A stretch of DNA of 64,000 nt from Lingula anatina (lineage: Eukaryota; Brachiopoda; Lingulata; Lingulida; Lingulidae). This document shows, in pieces, positions 1 through 11,928 of this stretch. Position 1 is the first letter of the stretch, and each line of letters opens with the position of its first letter. The notes below the pieces were generated by a model that saw only the letters and a list, made by a program, of their open reading frames with translations, did not search any database and was not told the DNA's origin. A program made the position numbers and the translations under genes. The stretch covers positions 1 through 64,000 of the forward strand of contig NW_019775014.1 of the NCBI RefSeq assembly GCF_001039355.2, in the 5' to 3' direction.

Positions 1-43
1 TCAATGTTAGACCATCAGGTCTACTCTGTTGATACGGTCTTAC

Positions 44-100
44 CGATTTGCGAGCATGCTGTTCTTCCTCTAGCATGGTTTCTAGTTCCGATATCCGACT
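44..100 (-). CDS. 57-nt coiled-coil exon (module 3)
   Basis: Nineteen codons, SRISELETMLEEEQHARKS, after the acceptor TCTGTATATTTCAG (ending at 101) and before the donor GTAAGA (from 43). It has the same length and phase as the exon at 1166-1110 and the same R-I-x-E-L-E and A-R positions. The donor at the very left edge of the window means that at least one more exon lies outside. Confidence 0.72.
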
Positions 101-3100
101 CTGAAATATACAGACGGTACAAGGCACATGCAGTGTGGAACCATGTCATAGATATTTCATGCAACAATAGGAAGCCTCAAATACGACTCGTTTATTTTGA
201 TTGTAATATACAAATTACTGGAAATGATAAGAGAAATAAGTGGTGCAAAAGCAAAGTATTTTATCTTATAAGCGCTCAAATGAATAGATGTTTGATATAG
301 AAAATCGCACTTAGTTTTGTCTGGAAATCTAAGCTTTCAAGATTTTCATGGAAGAAAATGTGCCCCTAGCGATTTTATACATAATTTTTAATGGTCGACT
401 TGAAATTTATTGGGTAGAATTCGAAAGTCACATCATGAAGAGAGAGATGACGTCAGGAGAAGGAATAACGTCAGGAGGAGATGACGTCATAGTCAAGCAG
501 ATATTGCTTTGAGGCTTCCACACTTACCCATGCGTGTTCTACGTCTTTTTGTTCCAGTTCTGCTAATGTTTTGCGATTCTGGAATTAAACAGAAAGCATG
601 CAGCATGCGACGGAAGTGCAAAGAGTTGAAGCAGATGAGAGCTGCGTATAATGAAAAAAGGGTTGAGGTTGTATTTGGATGATAAAAGATTGGCCAAAAA
701 GAGATCAAATATTTCTGAAAGCTGCCAAATATAACAACGAATGAAAATAATATTTGACTACTCACTTCCAAAAATGGAATTTGGAAGGATTTTAATTGTA
801 AAAATTGGCCCTTCTTTTTAACCCTGGTCATTTTTCCTTAACATGTCTTGATACAGCATCGTCCATATGCCTAAGCAGGGCATCAGCATAAGAAATTCTA
901 TTTGAATTTCTTTATGCCCTCTTCCCATTTGCTTTCTTCCTCCTGCAGTCAATGTATTTGTTTCTACACAACCAGCTAATGGTACAATACCTAAAATGTT
1001 CCATGTGTTTTAATAGGGTTTAGTGATATAAAATAAAGCATGCAATGCAGAAAAGCTGATATCAGTGTCGTCTTGCTGCAGCTGTTGACATCTATCGGCT
1101 GTTCCTTACCCTGACGCGCGCATCCCTTTCGCTGTCCAAGGCATCTTCTAGTTCTCTTATGCGCATCTAAAATATTAGCGGGCGACCAGAATGTGAAATA
1201 AAAGCAGGTTTGGACGGGAAAGAAAGTAAACCCACATCAAAAGCACACAGAAACAATATCATTTAATTATACATGTATTAACAGATAATATTTAATAATT
1301 AAATAACATCATTTATTCAAAGGAAATTAAAAGTTGAAAGTATTAAACTATTAGAAAAAGGTGTACTAAAATTTTTTTAAGTATAGAGAAAAAAGTGTAT
1401 ACTATGTTTAACTCTGCATCCAATCTACAGGACAAAAAATAAATGTACAGCAGACACATTTCTGTCAAGCAGAAACAGTATGTGTATGGGCGTAAAAAGA
1501 AGTAGCGGGAAGCGAAAATATTTTCTCTTTAGTCAATAGAAATGAGTGAATTGCAGTTGACTAAATTCTATTAACTACCTATAGTAGATAATTCTGCCTT
1601 TAGTAACACTGGAAGATGTTTTTGAAACGGTTACTTTGATTCGTAACCAAGGTTACAGGGTAACCATAGCTACACTGTTTGCGTGACCCTATAAGGTTAA
1701 CTCACTCATCACTTGAAGCTTCTGCAGGCGTTGGTATTCGAAACTTGCTCGTGTAAAAAGATTAACACTGGCGTTGCGGTAACAACAATCGAAGAAGCGG
1801 CAGGGCACCGTGCTTCAAATTTCACCGTCGTATCCTTGGCATGTTTACGTGTACACATGTAATCTTATTTTGTTTACGGTCTGTTCTACAGCATTTCGTA
1901 TTTCTTGTAATTCCTATATAATTCTGTATTTAAGCTTTAAAAATATTTTCTATTGTGTATATTTGAATAAGTTTACACTATATTTTATTTGAAAATGCAT
2001 GTTTTTTTGACCCATTACTCTGACATTCATACTTTTAGAAAACGATGTAGTGTTTTCGGTGCAGACGCGGGATATCTGGGGAGGGCTGTTCGTATACACA
2101 AGGGGTAGGCAAAGAAATGATAACAGCGGTTGTTATAAGCAAATGAAAGTGGCAGTATGGCAGCAAATAAGGAATGGAAGATGGAAGCCCCACGGGCGGC
2201 CTAAACAGCTCAGAATATTTGTATAGAATTTTTTAAAGTCGTGTATAGTTGTACTTTTACATAACAAGTAAAAATAACTAGCAAAAGTCTAGGGTACAAT
2301 TCCTGATGTTACGAGACAGTTCAGAACTAGTCTTCGTGATATAGTGAAATTTTCCAGACACAGTTAAGCAGATGTTTGGTGTAGGGGTGCATTTGTTGCA
2401 GTCAGAGTAGCAACCGAAGACTTGCCTTGCTTTGCTTGCTTTGAAAATATCTGACCTGCAATCTGCAAGATTTATACAGGTGTACATTGTTAGAAAGGGT
2501 CTGTTTCCAGCTTTTCCTCAGCTGATCTGTTTGCATGAGAGAGAGAGAGAGGGGGGGAGGGAGGGAGCTAGGGAGGGGGGTTGATGAACCTGTCGTTTAC
2601 ATCATATGTTAATAAATATCCTTTCCCTTTGTGACACATTATAGTGTTTTATGCTTAACTGCACAAGAGGGTCTGCTCTTGTAATGATTTCAATTTTTTA
2701 AACAATAAAACTCAGATGAAGCTGAGTAAATTTTTAAAGACCGAACCTGGTTAAAAGTATTTACCATTCAGATGAACTGATATTTCATTGAAAAGTAGAA
2801 CAATTTTCTTAATACATAAAAGTTTTTGAACACCCAAAATATAGTGTCTTGCCAGGGTAAAAGATAAAACTCGTCTCTCAAAGCCTAGGTCTTAAAAATC
2901 GTAACGGTGGTGAATGGGCTGTTCGTTGGTTTTAGACGCTACCTGTGCACTCGAGCATTGGGGCGTTTATGCTATACGTCTGCCATGTACGTGGGCAGGT
3001 AGCCATACTGCCGGGGCTAAATTTGGATGTCTACAGGTAACTGGATCTGGCAATTCTCCTATAATTCCTGGAGCCACCGCAGAAGCCAGACAGTGGAGCG

Positions 3101-6100
3101 TGTATATTGGATGCCCATATGGGGCAAATTTAGACGCGCGTTAAGCATTACTCACAGGTTTCGGTAAAGTACCCATGTGGTCACGTGAGCGCATGCAGTA
3201 TGTATGAACTGTGCACTGCTATCTCTGATACAAGCTCGGTTTTCACTTTACAGCCGGCTTAATGTTTTATTGGTTGATTGCTGGACGTTTTGGTTTTATT
3301 GAGACTGCATAAGATACCCGGAAACGTCCTAGTCTAGTTATGTTTCAATTCAAACCTTATGATTTTCGGAATTGGATGTTTACCTGGTGAACTGAAATAT
3401 TGGGATATTTTAAGTAAAGCAACTATTGTCATATTAAAAGGCACGCTGGTGTTTTTTATCGTCATTTAATTTGTAACGGTATTGTTGCAAGAATAAAAGT
3501 GTACACTTTGTACATTTGCTGACTTTTGATTAATTCTTATTATGAATGCATATCTACAGGTACAAATGTATTTTCAATCTTGACGTTTACGTAACCAGCA
3601 AAGGAAATGTTCCGATAAATGTTTTTGGACACATCAATGTACTGTATGAACCATGCGTTTTCGCAGGTGTCAACGTACGATGAAATAAATTACGCGGCCG
3701 GTAAAGCTAGGTCAGAGGTGTTTTTATCAAAATAATCATTTGAAATAAAAACACATCCAAGGTTGCGTCAGCTTCTCATCTCAGATCGCTCGCCCACACG
3801 ATCTGAACTCTCTACCCGAGTGTGGAATGCCGAGTTCTAACACCACTACACCATATGTGAGAGAAATTCGTGTTAAGTTTCAAGACTAATTCCGTATCCG
3901 CAGCGTTCGCTTCTTACAAAGCTCCAAAAAAGAGAAACAGCGTGTAGCCCCAGCGTAGGAGGAGTCGATGTTTGTTATGCTTAGTGAGGATTTTCGTCCA
4001 AGCATTCGTGTGATTGTTGGTGATTATGTACCGTGTTATTTCTCAGATCGCGTTTCATGATTATTGCAGCGGGTGATGCCCAAACGACTTTTTTCCTCAC
4101 AGTTTTTATATCTAAAAATATTCGTGAAGATTTCTTAAAGAATTTATATTCTACACGGCACATGACATCAGTTCACATTTTGAAAAAAATGATAAATTTA
4201 GACATAACTTTATTTGAGATTTACGTTAATACTTTTGTCATCTCGGTTTGGTTCTTTACAGCTTAATAATGTTGACCACTGTATGTTACTACTAATTTTT
4301 ATCATGTATTAAAATGTCCAATCATTTGAAGAAATAATTAAGAAATGGGGTTAAAACGTAATCACTTCCTATTTTCACCCACAAGTTGATCAGTCAGCCT
4401 AAGTTAAGAAATTATCCCAATGAAAATGTAATATCTCATCAATGTTTAATTTGAACTGATCAAGGAAGAATTCTGTTTTGTGGATATAATTTGGTCACTT
4501 TAAGCTTAAAGGTCACCGACGTAGGTGTGTTTACAAACGTGACCCGGCTACACCTGGCTCTTATTAAATGATTATTACCTGATGGAATTTACCAAGACGC
4601 GCTCGTATTGAGTTAAGAGCAGTTTTTGTGTGCAGACACAAGATGAAGAGTCTTATACACCCCATTCTCATAGATTAGATCGACCTACATTGGATCGACC
4701 TAACTCCCTGGGGGTTCACGCTACATAGCTGTCAGCCGGGCGGACACGAAAGTTAATTACCCCTTAAAGCTTGTAGTAGGCGGGGACGGACACTTAAGGG
4801 GGATTATCTGACAGTAATCTAGTGAGACTCCCCGCGGTGATAGATCGATCTAAAAGTTGTGAGAACAGAGCCATAGACTAAGGTGTGTGCAAAAAATAGG
4901 ATGGGCTTATATTTAACTGTTTGGGGTCCATCTTATCTTTTTTCGGGTGATATTGAATCATTCCTTGCCTCAGGATTTAAAGTTGTAATTCACCCCCTCT
5001 TTTCTTCACAAATATAGAACATTGATATTTTCACAGACAAATTGGATCTTCTTTTTTCCATTCCACCTTCACGTTTGCATAAATAAACAAATCATTTGTA
5101 GATTATACAGGTTGTTTAGCTCTCTCTTCCAGCCAAATTATGTTCTGACCTTTCATGTAATGCTATTCCTCGCCATAATTATATTCAGCCGTACCCAAGC
5201 GTTGCAGTTAAAGGTTAGCGTTTTTACAGGGGTACGCTTCGAATGGTTTTCCTCCCTGCTAAGTGAATAGGGGAACACTTTACCTCTTAATCCGCCTCAC
5301 TTTTTATCAATGACAGAAATCGGGAATAATATGCTATGGGTTGTTATTCGATGAACTAGCTTGAGCGAAAAGCATGATCATCCCTACCAGTGTTTATCTT
5401 ATGTAATGACTACATTGCACAAAAATAAACCAGATATTCGGGATGTGAGGAGATAGCATCCTACACATTAACTTAAGCCCCACCAGAGCGTCTGAACGAT
5501 TTGTAAGCTTCCAGGTGTACTTCCGTAAATAATGTTCAATGCCTAGCTAGAAACATCAACCGTTTCCCTTCTATTTTGGTCGTTTAATGCCTCGGCAGAA
5601 ATGTGAAGATATGTTTTTCCCTATTTTTATCTTTGGGGCATCTTCAACCAGACTGATCCTAACCGCATGCCGATTACTTCAAGGAGAAGTTGTTCAGCTG
5701 AAAGATATGTTTTGTAACCTGAAGCTGCATTAGGCTGGCTTTGCAAATATTGTCATATGTTTGTTTGGGCTTGTTTGGACAGAAAACCGGTGCGCCATTT
5801 CTCAAGATTTAGAAATAAAAGGCCCGATGTCCATACCCCTTTACTGTGTTTCAAAAGACTGAAACAACTTAGAGAGAAGTCTGTTAAGTTCAGTGCAGTA
5901 TTAAGTACAGTGCAGGCAGGCCTTTCTGATCATGATACTGTATGCTGATTTGATTTGTGGACAGAATACACCATCGTTTCTTTGGACTCAGTGTAGAAAT
6001 GAAAGAAATATATGAAGTACGTTTAAAGAAGGTGCAGGGCACAGGTAAATGCCAAATCACTCATTCAATTAACTTGGAGCAAATTCCACAGCGAGGGCTG

Positions 6101-7808
6101 ACTCAGGTGGAGAGCAATGCTGAGTGGGATCACTCAACGTCAAATCAGGAAATCCATCGGCCATTTTGGATTTCCAATCACTATACGTCATCGCTTCCGT
6201 CATCAATGCCTCGCGCATTCCAGGTCCTTTCAGTCTATGTCGCTTTTGAACTGCACTTTAAATATTGACAACAATTAAAGGGCTACTCAAATACACACTG
6301 TTGATCCCCTATCCCACCTTTTCTTAGGACTTAATGCAGGAATACTTGATGTTATTATGTTTGGGAAATTGCCCGTGACCTGACATTAATACTGGTTTCC
6401 ATACATGGAAAAACAGTGCCAGCTGATAAAGGCGAGACGGTTTGTATCCCATCACTTTTACTTCTCTTCACATTCGAAATGAAAACGTATTCACTACCTT
6501 GAAGTTTCCCCTTGTTTTATCATTATCGTTTTTTGGTCCTATCAATCTCTCTTGGTAAATAGAAATTTAAGAAGTCGTACTTCCCCAGATTTTTCTCGCT
6601 TTTCATCTAGATTAATTCCGCTGCGTTTGAAAGACTATTGCCATTAAGCCAACTTGACCAGGTAAAAGGGCTAAAATTCTAACCCTATCCTAGTGAAGTT
6701 TCCTTTCGTATAGAGGATACACCCTAACCGTATGCAATCTGAGAGATAAGGTTTAGTATTACATATTAATGCTCCGGATCGGAGAAGTTTTATCGCCTCA
6801 AACCGAGTGTGTGTTAGGATATTCTATAGCTTTATTTTCAGATAACTTGCCGAGGCTCTCAGTTGTATATAGCCTCATACTCATCAGTCGCCTTATACCC
6901 CTCTTCATGTGTTGACCGATCTCTATATAAATTCGTCATCGATATTTGTTGAGCTTAATGTTCAATAGAACGCATACACTTAAAGGTGAGGGGCATTAAT
7001 AAGGTTATACCTGTGTAGTCTGACTTCAGTGTGTCTTAACTTAAGAAATAAAATTTCGCTTGGTTTTTAAGGGTTAAGAAAAACAGCAAATAAAAATCGC
7101 AGCCATCCTTTAGCTTCCGATAAAGGAGGTACAGGCAGGCCAGGTTGGGGGCGTGGCCTCTTTTCTAGTTTAGTGGTAACATTGCCTTTTGCACCTGTGT
7201 ATAGCTGGCATTTTCTTGCAGTATAAGGTTTAGATGAAACCGATTTCCTTCCTGGAATAACTTGAAACCCTTTTCGTTATGAATGGTTACCACGTTCTAT
7301 ATTGCAATTCATAAATAGTGAAAGTCAAGAAGTTATAACTCCTTGGTAAAAGGTTTTTCGACCGGGATGCCTTTCAGTATCAACCTCCATGTTGATTCAA
7401 GATTTTTATTTCTGGCTTGCTTCTTCTACCATTCTAATCCCTAGTCAGTATTCACCTACCTGTAAGTTACCTGTTATTTCTTTAAGTATATTTTCAAAGT
7501 TTGTCATCCTAAACGATACCAAATTTCTTTTCCAAAGCCTGCAGAAACTTTCATGATGATTTTGCAATATCCAATAAATTCAATTAAAAGATATATCACT
7601 TGTTATAAAATAATCTGTTGTTTTTCTTTTTCAATATTGTCACATGCTGTGACTGTTTTGACTATTACATAATGAGCATTGTTTTGTTGTATATTGTCCC
7701 TGGCGTTCTTCCGCTTACCTCCATTCTGTTGCTAGAGGAAGGCGACACACCACGGTAGACCTGGTAGGTCCTGTGGACGGTCCTCTTAACGATGCTGTCA
7801 TCAGCCAT
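44..7808 (-). CDS. Partial gene for an unrecognised coiled-coil protein (four 5' exons; continues beyond the left edge)
   Basis: Gene-level entry. Four minus-strand exons join in order 7808-7719, 1166-1110, 578-528, 100-44, giving 30+19+17+19 = 85 codons. Each has an AG acceptor and/or GTRAG donor, and each starts and ends in phase 0. The N-terminal 30 residues are basic and Ser/Tyr-rich; the next 55 are charged and predicted helical, with repeated R-I-x-E-L-E and L-x-x-E-x-x-A-R patterns typical of a coiled coil. The last visible donor at 43/42 shows that the gene continues off the window. The three short exons look like diverged copies of one module. That exon 7808-7719 belongs with the three short exons is an inference from strand, phase and the absence of another convincing exon between them. 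Lamin, myosin rod, paramyosin and other coiled-coil families share such short patterns, so I give no name. Confidence 0.62.
101..527. other. Intron between modules 2 and 3
   Basis: Intron of the minus-strand coiled-coil gene. It is AT-rich, with a short direct repeat of a GACGTCA-containing string at about 446-490 (GATGACGTCAGGAG, then AACGTCAGGAG, then GATGACGTCATAG). No further exon was seen on either strand. Confidence 0.5.
528..578 (-). CDS. 51-nt coiled-coil exon (module 2)
   Basis: Seventeen codons, NRKTLAELEQKDVEHAW, between a strong acceptor (CTTTCTGTTTAATTCCAG) and a perfect donor (GTAAGTG). It is phase 0 on both sides. Two other frames also run through it: one belongs to a 112-residue open frame on the same strand (831-493), the other meets a stop. 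The phase-0 frame is preferred because it gives a charged helical peptide like the neighbouring exons and is the one that keeps the 1110-1166 and 44-100 exons open. Confidence 0.68.
579..1109. other. Intron between modules 1 and 2
   Basis: A 531-bp intron. The 112-residue minus-strand frame (831-493) overlaps its 3' part and is regarded as read-through, because it crosses the acceptor at 579 in a different frame from the exon. Nothing else is supported here. Confidence 0.5.
1110..1166 (-). CDS. 57-nt coiled-coil exon (module 1)
   Basis: Nineteen codons, MRIRELEDALDSERDARVR, flanked on the minus strand by ATATTTTAG (acceptor, 1168-1167) and GTAAGG (donor, from 1109). The other two frames are interrupted or less protein-like. 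Ile3, Leu6 and Leu10 follow a 3-4 spacing, and the segment is rich in Glu, Arg and Asp, as expected of a coiled coil. Its pattern R-I-x-E-L-E-x-x-L-x-x-E-x-x-A-R matches the exon at 100-44, which suggests exon duplication. Confidence 0.72.
2537..2580. repeat. (GA)n followed by G/GGGA-rich tract
   Basis: A GA run of about seven units passes into seven G and then GGGA-like units, giving a purine-only strand of about 35 bp. Confidence 0.9.
3790..3862 (-). repeat. tRNA-like segment, probable SINE head or tRNA pseudogene
   Basis: On the minus strand, 3853-3843 reads TGGTGTAGTGG, a full match to the RNA polymerase III A-box consensus TRGYNNARNGG. About 35 bp downstream, 3808-3800 reads GTTCAGATC, one mismatch from the B-box GWTCRANNC. 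The outer strings CTCACA and TGTGGG can pair as an acceptor stem with one G-T wobble. The anticodon arm is not canonical (loop too long), so this is not a working tRNA gene. Boundaries are approximate and no terminal tail was identified. Confidence 0.45.
7719..7808 (-). CDS. First coding exon, basic Ser/Tyr-rich N-terminus of the coiled-coil gene
   Basis: Thirty codons from ATG at 7808-7806, in good start context (AACCATGGC), to a consensus donor GGAG|GTAAGC at 7719/7718. The product begins MADDSIVKRTVHRTYQVYRG and ends in SNRME. The same frame has a TAG some 25 codons upstream and no earlier ATG after it, which supports this start. A pyrimidine-rich stretch ending in CACAG at 7831 could be an acceptor joining a 5' UTR exon at about 7830. 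Phase 0 at the donor matches the exon at 1166. It is too short to suggest a function; it looks like a flexible head before a coiled coil. Confidence 0.6.
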
Positions 7809-10800
7809 GGTTCTTAGTGGTTCCCGGGTGCTGTGGGGTACAGATCCAAAAGAAAATTGAAGGTATAGCTAAAAAATTGTAAGAAACCGCACGCCACTGA
7901 TCCTGAGCTGACGAGAGAAAGAGACTGACGCGATAAAGCCCTGCTTGTGAATTCTTTAAATACCCTGCAAAGTGTTTATATACGTATACCTCATCGCCGC
8001 CAGGTGGCGCTGGCAAGAGATGGGAGCCCAATATAGGGTTGCAAGGTAAAGATGCTGAAGATGACGGACCGGGAGTCATGTGACTTGGGTGGGTTTTAAT
8101 GAGAGCTGCAGGGACGCTTGGAGAAAACCAGGGGGTGCAACCGCCATTATTTTACCAATTTAAGCCTATGTCGGCTGCTACAAGACAAAGGTTCAAGACC
8201 AAGCGGCTGACGTAAGATGAAGGTTTCCAGCCGATTCTAGGCTATCCTTACATGGGGTACCCTTATATGGAGAACCCTCACAGACAGACAGTTCGCTTCG
8301 CGGTGATTTATCTCTGATCACTCTGATTCAGAAAACAACCTTTCGGCCCGGAATTCCCTCCGTTAAGCTGAGAACCAAATATGCAGAAACATTTCTCTTT
8401 GCTGTGGCAGCCTCTCACTCTTCTGAATTTCTCTGCTTTAGTTTTTTCAATATTCTTATGATATGTGTATATCCTAATGACCTGAGTGCCGTGTGCCTGT
8501 ATCACTGCCAGAGCACCAGGAGGCTAGTGTTTTCCTCCAGCCGTGTTTTCATGTCTGCGCCCAGCGGGAGGGGATTGCCTCATTCTAAACCTTGTCGCGT
8601 TTACATAACAGTGAGTCTTTGTATAGAAAACTGACCCATTAATAGAATGCCTTCAATATTTTTAATTGTATAAAAACATCTCTGTCAGTTACTTTTTTAT
8701 CTTCATTGATGCGAGTTCTTCTTTGTGTAGATTAATGCTTTCTGTATGGTTTCCACAAAAAAACAATCAACAAGTTTGTTTTTCTTTCTTCTTTGCATAC
8801 AGGCATTCGCATTCGATAAGAATGAATCACTTCCAGGTGAATTTGATTAGCGTTTATTACAGATGTACGCATATTTTACGTATTTGTAATCCCAGGATTT
8901 TGCTGAGCAGCATTATATATATAAATATTCTTAGGACAATTATGTCCTCACAACCACCCCCTTCATCTCAACACCTTGGCTATTTTCAAAAAGATTTATA
9001 AACATCAAACATGCTGCCATTATCTAATTCTGTTTCTCTACTGTGCCTTTTTCACTTTTAGACAGATTTCAACTCAAGTGGTTTAGAACAGGTAGATAAA
9101 AGTTGCTGCTCTTTCGATTGCAAATTATTCCATTCTTTATATTAGTACGTTTCTAAGAAAGTCGCTCATGTTTCTTATGCCCCCGTTGTCCATTCTTGGC
9201 GCACATGTATGTTCCATGGTGTTTTATTCTTATTAGATGAATATCGGTGCTAATACTTTTATTTTGCTCTGTACTCACGTGCTAGAAGATAAATGGCACC
9301 TCTTGTGGATCAGTTGCGAAAAAGGGGAAAGTTTTCATTTATTTTTCGTAACCACCATTTAAAAAGATAAGTTTCTCGTAACTTTTCGGATCAGGAAACT
9401 AAAGCTGTTGAAAACTACATTCGTCGCTGATATTTATACCGGAACAGACAGTTATCTATATCAATAAATTATCACCTTGAAATCTGAGTGGTCTGTATAG
9501 ATCTGAGCAGTTTTCAGAGGTGTGTTTTTCATGAATAACGTCTTAATCGCTACAATGTGTTGTGCAATAAAACAAAGTGTCTGGGAATTTTAAGCAGAGC
9601 AACAGATTAACACTTCCTTGATATTAATCAATGGGTATATTTGTGTACAGGCAAAAAAATGACACCGACCACGGTAAAAACAATCTATTAGGCATCGTTC
9701 CGGGAAAATAGTTACACGACTTATCACATCTGCGGTGAAAGACTATACAAATGTACAAGTCAATACCAACACAAACTACATAGACATAAAAACAAATTGA
9801 TACGTGAAATCTAAATATTGTCAAATATCAAAAGCACCAGGTCAGGTATATTATTTGGCATTTTACCTATAACAAACCAACCGGCAGATTGAAGGTAATT
9901 TATTTCATCGCGAGTGAGAGGATCGGCATTTATTTTTCTGTTTGATTTTTAAAAAGGTCGCGCAATATCATTTCAGCACCATGTTCTACGCAAAGGTAGC
10001 CTGGGCTGATTTAACGCTGACCTGTACAAAAACAGGTGTGTGGCTTGCTTCGTTATCAGTTATTTCCTCATTTCTCTTGCAAGGTACCTATGCATCTGTT
10101 CACCAAGAAATATGAAGTGATATGACCATTGGTATTCTCAATAAAAATGGAGAATAAATATCAAAACGCTCCGATTTTTTTCATAACTGCGTATCCATAT
10201 TTATTCTTCTCTAATTTGCAGCATGTGGAACAAATTGTAAATATTGTTGCACAGTTTACTTTCACCTGAGATGTGATACATATCATCTTTGGTGTAAAAT
10301 CTGAGTTTCTGCTGTTTTAAACATTTCAGCAAACAAGAACTGCGGACATATTTTTTATTACTTGTCTACGTCTGTCAAAAAAAAAGGCACACACAAACCC
10401 GCACCAAGGGACACAAATATGCATTTCGCCCAACCCGTTTCCTGTAATTTAAAATATGAAATAATTTGCGGACCGATCCTATCGAAGAAATCAACTATAA
10501 CAGTATTTTTTATTATATACTTACATGTTCTACCAAAAAAAATAGTTCCGGTAAGTTAAAACCATGTAAATGATACACCTTACACAAAGCAGTTCACCAC
10601 AGGGACTGCGTACCTATACCATAAATTGTTTACAGGTATGCACCCAGACCAAAGACCAAATAGTTACCCAGTAAGATCCAGAATAAAAACTGATAAATAA
10701 TAACTGAATATCCTAAATATCTAAAATACATTAATGAAATACAAAATTTATCCGTGCATTATATATTTTTGTTAAAATGATTTCCAATAATCTTTTATTC

Positions 10801-11772
10801 CATAATCAAGACTATTTCGTCCGGTTCTAAAATAATGGATATTCCGTGGATGATTTCTCTTTCTCTCTCGCTCTTGCATACCTTTCAGTACGCAACACCC
10901 CTGTACCTGATATGCTTTCTAAGGTAGCAATTAGTGTATACATCCTGCCTCTTACATATAATAAAGATAAAGGAGAAGTAATATATAAAGTGGCAGGCAC
11001 CCGTGCACGTAACATGCCAGATACAAGATAATTTGGTCGAAAGCGTTTCGCGATAATATGCAAATTTGTGTTGAAACTTTTTTCAAAAGATGATAAGAAT
11101 TGTCATTTTTAAATTACTGGTAACTACTGCAACCCTTTCGAGTTGTTTTTCGGTTCAAATGTAATCCGAAAAAGAAGTATTTTTGCGTTCTTCTCGTGGT
11201 ATACTGAGATCACCCCTCTCGCCAGCGCTGCTGCAGTTCTTCATTACTCCTTGTTATGACAGACAACAAATTACCGTCGTGTTTTTTAGTTGCTGCTGAA
11301 CTATAATTACGTCGGAGATGGATGTAACATACGGCGAGGGCAGGCAATATTTCAACAATGTATCAATTACTAGAGAAGCCGGGGCGAAGGAGTTTTCCTA
11401 AGGTTAAGGTGGATGTTTCTTTGCGAGATGATATAAAAATATTGACCAATGGGGGCATATGTAAATATCTGATCACCCCAAAAAAATGTTTCACGAGGCG
11501 CGAGTTCTTATTTATTTTAAGGACAAACGAAAATGCACCAAAACATTTTGATAATCATTTTGATGCATTTTATAACTACTGAAAATAGATATTACCCTGA
11601 AGTTTAAAAACAGTATCCTACTGACTAGACGATCAGAACACTTATACTAGGATGTCGTATGATATAGCAAAATATATTATGCAAATATTTTAAATCATAT
11701 TTATTCAATTTAGATATAATTACCCCATCTCGACTTTTCGTAACAACATTTTAATTATTAATGCTATTGTAT

Positions 11773-11799
11773 ATTGATTGATTGAATGATTGATTGAAT
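11773..11799. repeat. Imperfect (ATTG)n tetranucleotide repeat
   Basis: Six near-tandem ATTG/GATT units with one interruption (GAATGATTGATTGAAT). Confidence 0.7.
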
Positions 11800-11907
11800 T
11801 TAGAGATGGTTGATGATAATTTTAGATCTGGATAATAATACAGGTGACAGTTCATTTGCAGTCATGTAAACTCGTGGTGTTATTTCTCGATAACTATGAT
11901 ACACAAC

Positions 11908-11928
11908 AAAAAAAAAAAAAAAAAAAAA
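11908..11928. repeat. Poly(A) tract, about 21 bp
   Basis: An uninterrupted A run followed by A-rich GAAAATAAGAAAGAAA. It could be the tail of an old retroposed element, but no body was recognised upstream. Confidence 0.85.

Larger units (their letters stand above)
1167..7718. other. Long first intron of the coiled-coil gene
   Basis: About 6.55 kb without a convincing exon on either strand. It contains a GA/G-rich simple repeat at 2537-2580, a tRNA-like segment at about 3790-3862 (minus), and an imperfect inverted pair of AGATCGA-type strings around 4670-4860. CpG frequency is normal for this half of the window. Confidence 0.5.

Noticed and set aside
493-831. 112-codon minus-strand frame
   Set aside because: It overlaps exon 528-578 in a different frame and crosses its acceptor; the phase-0 frame agrees with the neighbouring exons.
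1700-1760. Minus-strand segment with protein-like frames before a GTGAGT at about 1705
   Set aside because: The acceptor is poor and the donor phase (1 or 2) cannot precede the phase-0 exon at 1166.
5957-6268. 103-codon + frame
   Set aside because: No repeat of protein pattern, no splice partners, no domain; a frame of this length is expected by chance in 64 kb.
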